Shown here: positions 6,176 to 11,237 of the stretch, piece by piece | Layout of the letters: every line of letters begins with the position of its first letter | Numbering within the stretch: the first letter of the stretch is position 1 | DNA from: Rhodobacteraceae bacterium UBA3087 | GTDB taxonomy: Bacteria; Pseudomonadota; Alphaproteobacteria; Rhodobacterales; Rhodobacteraceae | Assembly: GCA_002367285.1 (NCBI GenBank) | Contig: DFBF01000014.1 | Coordinates: 1 to 13,588, forward strand | Length of the DNA stretch: 13,588 bases | Direction of reading: 5' to 3' | The notes under the pieces: model-generated | What the model saw: only the letters and a program-made list of their open reading frames with translations | What the model was told of the DNA's origin: nothing | Databases searched by the model: none | Position numbers and translations under genes: made by a program

Positions 6176-6609
6176 TGGATATGGCCAATGACGCCCGCCT
6201 GGCCGCGCGCCGTTTCGGGTTTCGCCGCCAAGCAAACGTACACCCCGTCGAAAGCATCGAAGACCCCGCCGTTGCTGTGGCCACGATCTCGCTGGCCTTT
6301 CTGGGATTGGACGCGCTGCCGTCACGCGAACAGCATCAGGCGCTGGGGCGTGGCTTGCAGAGCCAGCTGAACCTGTCGCTGCCGGACGCCGAGGAACTGG
6401 TCGTGCTGGGCCGCTGGATGATGGGAGAATGCGGCGGGGCCGAACCCGCCATCACCCGCATCGCGCGCAAACTGTACAAGCTGAACGGCGGGCGATCCTT
6501 CCCACACCTGATGGGGGTAATCAAGGAAATCACCACCGAGGGCGCGGGCCTTTCGGCGAAACAAACCAGCGCGCTTGAAGACCTCAAACGCGCGTTTCGA
6601 CTGAGTTGA
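6175..6609 (+). CDS. TerB-like helical cytoplasmic protein, function unknown
   Basis: A 144-residue soluble protein, predicted all-helical. The middle (about 30-90: VAVATISLAFLGLDALPS, then QHQALGRGLQSQLNLSLPDA) resembles in pattern the TerB/tellurite-resistance-like helical bundle, where a conserved helix is followed by a second helix ending before an acidic position. The similarity is by eye and weak; conserved acidic metal ligands of true TerB are not clear. The C-terminus ends ALEDLKRAFRLS. A second ATG two codons downstream (MAND) is an alternative start. Its start overlaps the stop of the small membrane peptide by one base, so both probably act together or are at least co-expressed. No tellurite genes are near. 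Confidence 0.75.
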   Translation: MDMANDARLAARRFGFRRQANVHPVESIEDPAVAVATISLAFLGLDALPSREQHQALGRGLQSQLNLSLPDAEELVVLGRWMMGECGGAEPAITRIARKLYKLNGGRSFPHLMGVIKEITTEGAGLSAKQTSALEDLKRAFRLS

Positions 6610-6614
6610 AGCGC

Positions 6615-6737
6615 ATGCATCCGAAAGAACGGTTCACCGAAGCGGAAGTTGGGGTGCTTGGCAAGTCGCGGCATTCGGCTTTGGGCGAAGATCCTATTCT
6701 GCCGCATTGGGAAATTCATACAATTTCTTGGGGTTAA
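6615..6737 (+). CDS. Doubtful small ORF (40 residues)
   Basis: The frame from ATG 6615 reads MHPKERFTEAEVGVLGKSRH, then SALGEDPILPHWEIHTISWG, stop TAA. The composition is protein-like, with charged and aromatic residues, and it begins five bases after the TerB-like gene. No Shine-Dalgarno site is visible, and the base composition here is less GC-rich than in neighbouring genes. It may be a decayed or very small gene, or chance. I recognise no family. Confidence 0.25.
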   Translation: MHPKERFTEAEVGVLGKSRHSALGEDPILPHWEIHTISWG

Positions 6738-6882
6738 CTCGATAAAGCATGGCCGGTTGTCCTGGCCGGACCTCATGCCGATCTGATGGATGGAAACACC
6801 TTTCGCACCGTGCGGGGTGCTCTGCGCAATCTCTTGGGATACCCGCACAGGCAGGAAGCGCGGCTTACACAGGGAACCGGCA

Positions 6883-7110
6883 TGAATAAGCACGATGTCA
6901 AGGTTCTGTTCGATACGCTTCGGGTTCTGGAAGGGCGCCCGCGCCCAAAGGTGCAGCCGCCCCCGAAGGCGGCGACACAGGTCGCGCCGAAGACGCGATG
7001 CCCGGCACGGGCGAGCGCCCCGCCGTGCGCGGTCCCGAGGCGAAGCCGAGGACACTCTGACCCCACAGCGCCCACATCGGTGGCCCTCCCGCCCGTCGGG
7101 GCCGCCTGAC
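6883..7110 (+). CDS. Doubtful short ORF running into the repeat array
   Basis: The ATG at 6883 is preceded by GGGAA and opens MNKHDVKVLFDTLRVLEGRP, which looks like a genuine protein N-terminus. From about residue 21 the sequence becomes Pro/Arg/Ala-rich (PRPKVQPPPKAATQVAPKTR and on) because it is the hairpin-repeat DNA read in this frame, ending TGA at 7108-7110. If real, it is a small gene whose 3' end has been replaced by the repeat element; it may equally be non-coding. No family recognised. Confidence 0.25.
6992..7053 (+). repeat. Structured repeat, copy A: hairpin modules 1 and 2
   Basis: Module 1 (6992-7019): CGC (6994-6996) pairs with GCG (7015-7017), then a GAT/GA internal loop that could form tandem G-A pairs, then GCCCG (7000-7004) with CGGGC (7008-7012) and a GCA loop. 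Module 2 (7032-7053): GTCC with GGAC, a CGA/GA internal loop, GGC with GCC and a GAA loop. The same two hairpins, in the same order, occur at 11083-11138, with changes that keep the pairing. Strand is given relative to copy B and is arbitrary. Confidence 0.65.
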
Positions 7111-7111
7111 G

Positions 7112-7154
7112 GCGTCCGCGCTGGTTGGGCATGGCTCATGCTAACGCATGAGCC
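7112..7154 (+). repeat. Structured repeat, copy A: hairpin module 3
   Basis: GCGTCC (7112-7117), five extra bases, then GGTTGGGC (7123-7130) lead into a 9-bp perfect stem, GGCTCATGC (7133-7141) with GCATGAGCC (7146-7154), around a TAAC loop. The same leader and hairpin are found at 10991-11030 with three compensatory base-pair differences. Here module 3 follows modules 1 and 2; in the other copy it precedes them. Confidence 0.65.
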
Positions 7155-7167
7155 TGGGCACGCACTG

Positions 7168-7206
7168 CCCCCCTTGCCCCCTGCCCCCTTGCCCCCTGCA
7201 TTCCCC
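7168..7206 (-). other. G-quadruplex motif on the minus strand upstream of gatB
   Basis: Five C-runs on the plus strand, 7168-7173 (6), 7177-7181 (5), 7184-7188 (5), 7192-7196 (5) and 7203-7206 (4), are separated by 3, 2, 3 and 6 bases. On the minus (template) strand these are five G-tracts of at least four Gs with short loops, well above the usual G3N1-7 criterion. The unit CCCCCTTGCCCCCTG is nearly tandemly repeated. It ends 38 bp before the gatB start, so it could affect transcription or replication there; it could also be slippage-prone simple repeat. Confidence 0.65.
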
Positions 7207-7244
7207 TGTCCTAGAAGGCAGGGAAACGCTTTAGGGAAAACACC

Positions 7245-8759
7245 ATGCTGGATCACCTCGCTTACCAATCCCCCGCGCCCAAGGTCATTGCTGGCGCCAA
7301 GGACGACTGGGAACTGGTCATTGGCCTTGAGGTCCACGCCCAGGTGGCCTCGAAAGCGAAACTGTTTTCCGGGGCTTCGACCCAGTTTGGCGCAGAGCCC
7401 AACTCCAACGTCGCCTTTGTCGACGCCGCCATGCCGGGCATGTTGCCGGTGATCAACGAATTCTGTATCGAACAGGCGGTGCGCACCGGGCTGGGGCTGA
7501 ACGCCGACATCAACCTGATGAGCGCCTTTGACCGCAAGAATTACTTCTACCCGGACCTGCCGCAGGGGTACCAGATTTCGCAGCTGTATCACCCCATCGT
7601 GGGCGAAGGCGAAATCATCGTCGACATGGGCCCCGGCGTGGCGCGCAAGGTGCGGGTCGAACGCATCCACCTGGAACAGGACGCGGGGAAATCAATCCAC
7701 GACATGGACCCGAACATGTCCTTTGTCGATCTGAACCGCACCGGTGTCGCGTTGATGGAAATCGTGTCACGTCCCGACATTCGTGGCCCCGAAGAGGCCG
7801 CCGCTTATGTCACCAAGCTGCGTCAGATCCTGCGCTATCTAGGCACCTGTGATGGCAACATGCAGGAAGGTTCGATGCGCGCGGACGTAAACGTATCGGT
7901 CTGCCGTCCGGGTGACTATGAAAAATACTGGGAGACCCAGGATTTCGCCCACCTTGGCACGCGTTGCGAGATCAAGAACATGAACTCGATGCGGTTCATC
8001 CAGGCCGCGATTGATGTCGAGGCCCGGCGCCAGATCGCCATTCTGGAAGACGGTGGCACGGTCACGCAGGAAACCCGCCTGTATGACCCCGACAAGAACG
8101 AAACACGGTCGATGCGGTCGAAAGAAGAAGCGCATGATTATCGCTATTTCCCCTGCCCCGACCTGTTGCCGCTGGAAATCGAACAAAGCTGGGTCGATGA
8201 CATCGCTGCCACCCTGCCCGAACTGCCGGATGCAAAGAAAACGCGCTTTGTCACTGATTTCCACCTGTCGGAATATGACGCAAGCGTGCTGACCGCCGAG
8301 GCCGAAAGCGCCGCCTATTTCGAAGCTGTGGCGCAGGGACGTGACGGTAAACTGGCCGCCAACTGGGTGATCAACGAGCTGTTTGGCCGCCTGAAGAAAG
8401 AAGACCACGATATCGGCGAAAGCCCGGTCACCCCGGCACAGCTGGGCAGCATCATTGACCTGATCAGCGCGGACACGATTTCCGGCAAGATCGCCAAAGA
8501 GCTGTTCGAAATCGTCTATACCGAAGGCGGTGACCCCGCCGAGATCGTCGATGCGCGCGGCATGAAACAGGTGACGGACACCGGTGCAATCGAGGCGGCT
8601 GTCGACCAAATAATCGCCGACAACCCCGCCCAGGTCGCCAAGGCCAAGGAAAACCCAAAGCTGGCGGGTTGGTTCGTCGGTCAGGTCATGAAAGCCACCG
8701 GCGGCAAGGCCAACCCCAAGGCGGTGAACGAATTGGTGGCGAAAAAGCTGGCGCAATAA
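7245..8759 (+). CDS. gatB: Aspartyl/glutamyl-tRNA(Asn/Gln) amidotransferase subunit B
   Basis: A 504-residue GatB, full length for the family. With GatA and GatC it converts misacylated Glu-tRNA(Gln) (and Asp-tRNA(Asn) where needed) to the correct amidated form in the cytoplasm; GatB provides the kinase/transamidation active site and binds tRNA. Evidence: WELVIGLEVHAQ (22-33), the AFDRKNYFYPDLPQGYQISQ block (94-113), the family signature VDLNRTGVALMEIVSRPD (161-178), and RYFPCPDLLPL in the core, followed by the C-terminal helical tRNA-binding/YqeY-type domain (about 360-503). AGGGAAAA precedes the ATG. gatA and gatC are not adjacent, normal in this group. The thioesterase gene follows 65 bp downstream. 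Confidence 0.98.
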   Translation: MLDHLAYQSPAPKVIAGAKDDWELVIGLEVHAQVASKAKLFSGASTQFGAEPNSNVAFVDAAMPGMLPVINEFCIEQAVRTGLGLNADINLMSAFDRKNYFYPDLPQGYQISQLYHPIVGEGEIIVDMGPGVARKVRVERIHLEQDAGKSIHDMDPNMSFVDLNRTGVALMEIVSRPDIRGPEEAAAYVTKLRQILRYLGTCDGNMQEGSMRADVNVSVCRPGDYEKYWETQDFAHLGTRCEIKNMNSMRFIQAAIDVEARRQIAILEDGGTVTQETRLYDPDKNETRSMRSKEEAHDYRYFPCPDLLPLEIEQSWVDDIAATLPELPDAKKTRFVTDFHLSEYDASVLTAEAESAAYFEAVAQGRDGKLAANWVINELFGRLKKEDHDIGESPVTPAQLGSIIDLISADTISGKIAKELFEIVYTEGGDPAEIVDARGMKQVTDTGAIEAAVDQIIADNPAQVAKAKENPKLAGWFVGQVMKATGGKANPKAVNELVAKKLAQ

Positions 8760-8824
8760 GCGCCCCCGAAAAAGCCGGACCGTTTGGGACCGCAAAAACC
8801 GTCGCTTCGGCGAAAGGACGTCTT

Positions 8825-9295
8825 ATGAGCGATGCGCATCTGTCGTCAATCATGCAGGTCGTGCCCGAGTGGCTCGACTATAACGGCCATATGAACATGG
8901 CCTATTACAACGTGCTTATTGATCGCGCGGGCGATGAAATGTACGGCGAAATGGGGCTGGGCGAGACTTACGCGCGCACCCGCGCCCACACGACCTATAC
9001 CGCTGAATTTCACATCTGTTACCTGCGCGAATTGCATCTTGGCGCCAGTGTTCAGGTGCGATCGCAATTGCTGGGCTTTGATGCCAAACGCTTCGTGACC
9101 TATCACGAGATCTGGCACAGCGACGGATGGCTGGCCGCCACAGGCGAGGCGCTGGGGCTGCATATCGACATGTCAGGACCGCGCGTCGTGCCATTCCCGG
9201 ATGACATTCGCACCCGGATGCAGGCGTTCAAGGACAGTCAGGCCGGGTTGCCCACGCCTGAGCGCGCCGGGCGGGCGATCCGTTTGCCTGACTGA
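8825..9295 (+). CDS. Hot-dog fold acyl-CoA thioesterase (4HBT-like)
   Basis: A 156-residue protein of the single hot-dog-domain thioesterase family that hydrolyses acyl-CoA thioesters in the cytoplasm. The hallmark is VPEWLDYNGHMNMAYYNVLI (15-34), with the Asp-Tyr-Asn-Gly-His-Met-Asn active-site block typical of 4-hydroxybenzoyl-CoA-thioesterase relatives, including those in carnitine/betaine catabolism clusters; no such cluster is next to it, so the substrate is unknown. The open frame extends 52 codons upstream into gatB, but the ATG at 8825 aligns with the family start and has AAAGGA about eight bases upstream. A small TCGC-TTCG-GCGA hairpin (8802-8813) directly precedes the ribosome site and might modulate initiation. 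Probably co-transcribed with gatB. Confidence 0.92.
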   Translation: MSDAHLSSIMQVVPEWLDYNGHMNMAYYNVLIDRAGDEMYGEMGLGETYARTRAHTTYTAEFHICYLRELHLGASVQVRSQLLGFDAKRFVTYHEIWHSDGWLAATGEALGLHIDMSGPRVVPFPDDIRTRMQAFKDSQAGLPTPERAGRAIRLPD

Positions 9296-9385
9296 GCGCA
9301 AGATATCGCCCCACCGGAACCCCCACCCGCAACCTGTTGTGGAGAATGGCTTTTTCGCCACAGACACGGGAACACGACAACTCTC

Positions 9386-9414
9386 TTGGACACGGCCAAC
9401 CCGAATCGTATACG
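9386..9414 (+). promoter_or_regulatory. Possible sigma-70 promoter for the DUF4177 gene
   Basis: TTGGAC (9386-9391) and TATACG (9409-9414) are separated by 17 bases, the ideal spacing, and lie 34 bp before the ATG at 9448. They match TTGACA and TATAAT only partly. The preceding 152-bp gap after the thioesterase gene supports a separate promoter here. Confidence 0.45.
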
Positions 9415-9447
9415 TTGCGCCCACTGCTTTCCAAAGGGACATGGGTG

Positions 9448-9876
9448 ATGAAATTTGAGTACAAGGTGGTTCCGGCACCGAAAAAAGGCAAGCGCGCCAA
9501 GGGTGTGCGCGGCGGTGAAGCCCGCTTTGCCAACACGCTGGAAGAGTTGATGAACGACCTGGGGGCCGAAGGCTGGGAATACCAGCGCTCGGATACGCTT
9601 CCGGTTGAAAACCGCGCGGGTCTGACTGGCAAGTCGACCGAATTCCAGAACATGCTGGTGTTTCGCCGCACTTTGTCCGCGGCACAAACCAGTGGTGTTC
9701 AGGACAGCGATGCTCAGGCCGCTTCCAAAGTCGTTGCCGCCCCCGTCGCGGTCGAACAGATCGCCAAAATCCACGCCCCCGCGCTGCCCTCGGCAGATGC
9801 GGCGCAGAGCCTGCCCGAGAGCCTGACCACGCTGGATGCAAGCGACGCCGACACCAAAGAGGTCGCGGCCGAATAA
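9448..9876 (+). CDS. DUF4177 domain protein with a disordered C-terminal extension
   Basis: A 142-residue protein. The N-terminal 75 residues are a DUF4177-type domain: KFEYKVVPAPKKGKRAKGV, then the helix FANTLEELMNDLGAEGWEYQ and the strand FQNMLVFRR. The LGAEGWEY motif is the family mark. The remaining part (about 78-142) is Ala/Ser/Asp/Pro-rich, without structure-forming patterns, probably flexible. Function of DUF4177 is unknown. Start: an ATG seven bases upstream is out of frame; ATG 9448 has AAAGGGA about eight bases before it and gives the typical family start. A separate promoter is likely upstream and a strong terminator follows, so it appears to be a single-gene transcript. Confidence 0.9.
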   Translation: MKFEYKVVPAPKKGKRAKGVRGGEARFANTLEELMNDLGAEGWEYQRSDTLPVENRAGLTGKSTEFQNMLVFRRTLSAAQTSGVQDSDAQAASKVVAAPVAVEQIAKIHAPALPSADAAQSLPESLTTLDASDADTKEVAAE

Positions 9877-9898
9877 CGCCCCACCCTGCAAGACATTC

Positions 9899-9927
9899 AA
9901 AGCCCGACCATGATGGTCGGGCTTTTT
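9899..9927 (+). terminator. Intrinsic terminator of the DUF4177 gene
   Basis: A perfect 12-bp stem, AAAGCCCGACCA (9899-9910) and TGGTCGGGCTTT (9914-9925), with a TGA loop, followed by a run of five Ts (9923-9927). It lies 23 bp after the stop codon. On the minus strand the tail is AAAGCCC then TTTGAATG, so it may also weakly stop the convergent bolA transcript. Confidence 0.95.
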
Positions 9928-9941
9928 CGCGTGCACCGCCC

Positions 9942-9981
9942 GGCCCTGTCCGGGCCCCCGATCCGGGCCTAGATCCGGGCC
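9942..9981. repeat. Short GC-rich repeat between DUF4177 and bolA
   Basis: GATCCGGGCC occurs twice, at 9960-9969 and 9972-9981, separated by TA. Just before it, GGCCC (9942-9946) can pair with GGGCC (9952-9956). The segment lies between the DUF4177 terminator and the bolA stop codon, and may contribute to bolA termination, although no U-run is present. Confidence 0.5.
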
Positions 9982-9985
9982 GCGA

Positions 9986-10243
9986 TCAGGCGGAAATCTC
10001 TAACGCCAGGGCATGGATGCGCCCCATCAGATCCGCGCCCAGGGCCGCATGAACCGCCCGGTGACGCGCCACACGTGACATGCCGCCAAAGGCAGGCGCG
10101 GTGATTTTTACGCGAAAATGGCTTTCGCCACCGTCTTGATATCCGGCATGACCACGATGACTTTCGCTTTCATCGACGACCTCCAGGGTCTCTGGCGCAA
10201 ATGCGGCCTGCAAACTTGTGCGAATTTCTTCCGTTCTGGTCAT
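9986..10243 (-). CDS. bolA: BolA family protein
   Basis: An 85-residue BolA-fold protein. Family evidence is ESESHRGHAG (25-34), with the conserved His cluster, then SHFRVKITAPAFGG and RVARHRAVHAALGADLMGRI, the conserved RHR-xV helix. BolA proteins pair with monothiol glutaredoxins to bind or relay [2Fe-2S] clusters and influence iron and stress responses; His32 or nearby His residues would be cluster ligands. The start at 10241-10243 has GAGG about five bases upstream; the open frame beyond is the opposite strand of the next gene. Divergent from the J-domain gene with 73 bp between starts, an arrangement I associate with Rhodobacteraceae. I cannot tell which BolA subtype it is. Confidence 0.93.
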   Translation of the reverse strand: MTRTEEIRTSLQAAFAPETLEVVDESESHRGHAGYQDGGESHFRVKITAPAFGGMSRVARHRAVHAALGADLMGRIHALALEISA

Positions 10244-10316
10244 TTTTCCTCTGCCCCCTCTTCTATCTGGTCGAAAAATACCTAAACTCTCGGGTCCGAG
10301 TCGCAAAGGTGTTCTG

Positions 10317-10946
10317 ATGTCAAAAAGTGATCCATTCGGATTCGATATGTCGATTAAAACGGCCAAGAAGAAGAACCCGCGTGGCAAACGCGGCATGTCG
10401 GGGGCGTTCGAAACCTCGACCCGTGAATGTGCCCATGATGGCTGTGTTGAGAACGGCCAGTACCGTGCCCCCAAAAGCCCGGACCATCTGGATGAATTCC
10501 TGTGGTTCTGCAAAGACCACGTGCGCGAGTACAATTTGAAGTGGAACTTCTTCAACGGGGCCACCGAGGATGAGATCAACGCCCAGGCCGATAAGGATCG
10601 GGTCTGGGAGCGGGAAACCAAACCCTTTGACAAGCCCAGCGAAGAACAACGCGCCTGGTCGCGTCTGGGCGTGGATGACCCGCATCAGGTGCTGGGTGGC
10701 AATGCAACGCAGAACCCCGGCAAATCGATCACCGGCACGCGCAAGCTGCCGCCGACGGAACGCAGGGCCATGGATATCCTTGAAGCCAAGGATCATTGGA
10801 CCAAAGCCGAGGTGCGCAAACAGTATAAATTGCTGATCAAGGTGCTGCATCCGGACATGAACGGCGGTGATCGCTCGCAAGAAGAACAGTTGCAGGAAGT
10901 CGTCTGGGCCTGGGAGCAGATCAAGGAAAGCCGTAACTTCAAGTAA
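10317..10946 (+). CDS. J-domain (DnaJ-like) co-chaperone with possible zinc site
   Basis: A 209-residue protein. The J-domain is C-terminal (about 150-206), with the HPD motif at 178-180 in KLLIKVLHPDMNGGDR, required to stimulate Hsp70/DnaK ATPase. The first 145 residues are not a standard DnaJ part: a basic N-terminus (about 12-26) then C38-x4-C43 and, after 21 residues, C65-x2-H68 in FLWFCKDHV, which could bind one metal ion. A disordered middle leads to the J-domain. The ATG at 10317 has AAAGG about nine bases upstream. Divergent from bolA. The gene order bolA, J-domain gene, cobS is familiar in this family; here a further gene lies between this one and cobS. The client is unknown. Confidence 0.92.
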   Translation: MSKSDPFGFDMSIKTAKKKNPRGKRGMSGAFETSTRECAHDGCVENGQYRAPKSPDHLDEFLWFCKDHVREYNLKWNFFNGATEDEINAQADKDRVWERETKPFDKPSEEQRAWSRLGVDDPHQVLGGNATQNPGKSITGTRKLPPTERRAMDILEAKDHWTKAEVRKQYKLLIKVLHPDMNGGDRSQEEQLQEVVWAWEQIKESRNFK

Positions 10947-10990
10947 CGGCGCCGGGGCGCTCCCGCCCGGGCTTGATGCCTTGCGGCACC

Positions 10991-11030
10991 GCGTCCGGTT
11001 GGGCGTGGCCCGTGGCAAGCCACGGGTCAC
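10991..11030 (+). repeat. Structured repeat, copy B: hairpin module 3
   Basis: GCGTCC (10991-10996) and GGTTGGGC (10997-11004) lead into a stem of GTGGCCCGTGG (11005-11015) with CCACGGGTCAC (11020-11030), including one G-T (G-U as RNA) pair, around a CAAG loop. Compared with 7112-7154, three stem positions have changed on both sides so that pairing is kept (T-A to C-G, A-T to G-C, C-G to G-C), and one became a wobble pair. Confidence 0.65.
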
Positions 11031-11082
11031 CAGCGCACCATCGGCGGGGTGCACGCGCCGTGTGCACCGCACACAAGCGCCC

Positions 11083-11138
11083 GACGCGATGCCCGCAGGG
11101 CGAGCGCCACCAGAGCGGCCCGCGCCGAAGGCAAGGCC
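11083..11138 (+). repeat. Structured repeat, copy B: hairpin modules 1 and 2
   Basis: Module 1 (11083-11108): CGC (11085-11087) with GCG (11104-11106), GAT/GA internal loop, GCCC (11091-11094) with GGGC (11098-11101), GCA loop; identical to copy A except that one whole base pair is missing. Module 2 (11117-11138): GGCC with GGCC, CGC/AA internal loop, GCC with GGC and a GAA loop; 22 bases as in copy A. All four stem differences form two compensatory pairs. The modules are 10 bases apart here and 14 in copy A. Confidence 0.65.
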
Positions 11139-11145
11139 CTGTTCA

Positions 11146-11186
11146 CCGTGCGCAGCCCGTGCGCACTGGCCCCCCGTGCGCACGGG
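11146..11186 (+). repeat. Three direct CCGTGCGCA repeats and a 14-bp palindrome
   Basis: CCGTGCGCA occurs at 11146-11154, 11157-11165 and 11174-11182. The third lies within the perfect palindrome CCCGTGCGCACGGG (11173-11186). They are 52-92 bp upstream of the SGNH start codon and might be regulator-binding half-sites, or further hairpin remnants of the repeat element. Confidence 0.5.
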
Positions 11187-11237
11187 ACTCCCCCGCCCGC
11201 ACCTTTACGATATGCCCATTGTTGCAGAGGTTTTCAC

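Larger units (their letters stand above)
6610..7244. other. 635-bp gene-poor spacer upstream of gatB
   Basis: No secure gene lies here. It holds in order: the doubtful 40-residue ORF (6615-6737); a lower-GC stretch about 6700-6790 that probably includes the gatB promoter; a short ORF at 6883; a chain of hairpins from about 6933 (GGGCGC at 6933-6938 with GCGCCC at 6941-6946; GCCGCC at 6956-6961 with GGCGGC at 6968-6973; then the three shared repeat modules at 6992-7154); and the C-rich block 7168-7206. Such length and structure before a housekeeping gene suggest inserted repeat elements. Confidence 0.7.
10947..11237. other. 291-bp hairpin-rich spacer between the J-domain and SGNH genes
   Basis: No gene is supported. 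Nine bases after the J-domain stop, GGGCG (10955-10959) pairs with CGCCC (10964-10968). Then come module 3 of the structured repeat (10991-11030), a 7-bp perfect stem GGTGCAC (11048-11054) with GTGCACC (11062-11068), modules 1 and 2 (11083-11138), three direct CCGTGCGCA repeats, and the palindrome CCCGTGCGCACGGG (11173-11186). The SGNH ribosome site follows. Open frames through it give Arg/Ala/Pro-rich sequence typical of non-coding GC-rich DNA. Confidence 0.7.

Noticed and set aside
6336..7670. Long minus-strand open frame (444 codons) across the TerB-like gene, the spacer and gatB
   Set aside because: Both ends are antisense to well-supported genes; the middle is repeat DNA. It shows no ribosome site and no recognisable domain.
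7839..8795. Minus-strand open frame opposite gatB
   Set aside because: A shadow of gatB, a highly conserved gene with all its motifs in frame on the plus strand.
6992..11186. CRISPR array as an explanation of the repeats
   Set aside because: The repeats are not regularly spaced, differ in sequence and order, and are hairpins at two distant loci; no cas gene is present.
11049..11237. Upstream extension of the SGNH reading frame (63 codons)
   Set aside because: It reads through the hairpin-repeat spacer, gives Arg/Ala/Pro-rich sequence, and would bury the clear signal peptide starting at 11238.
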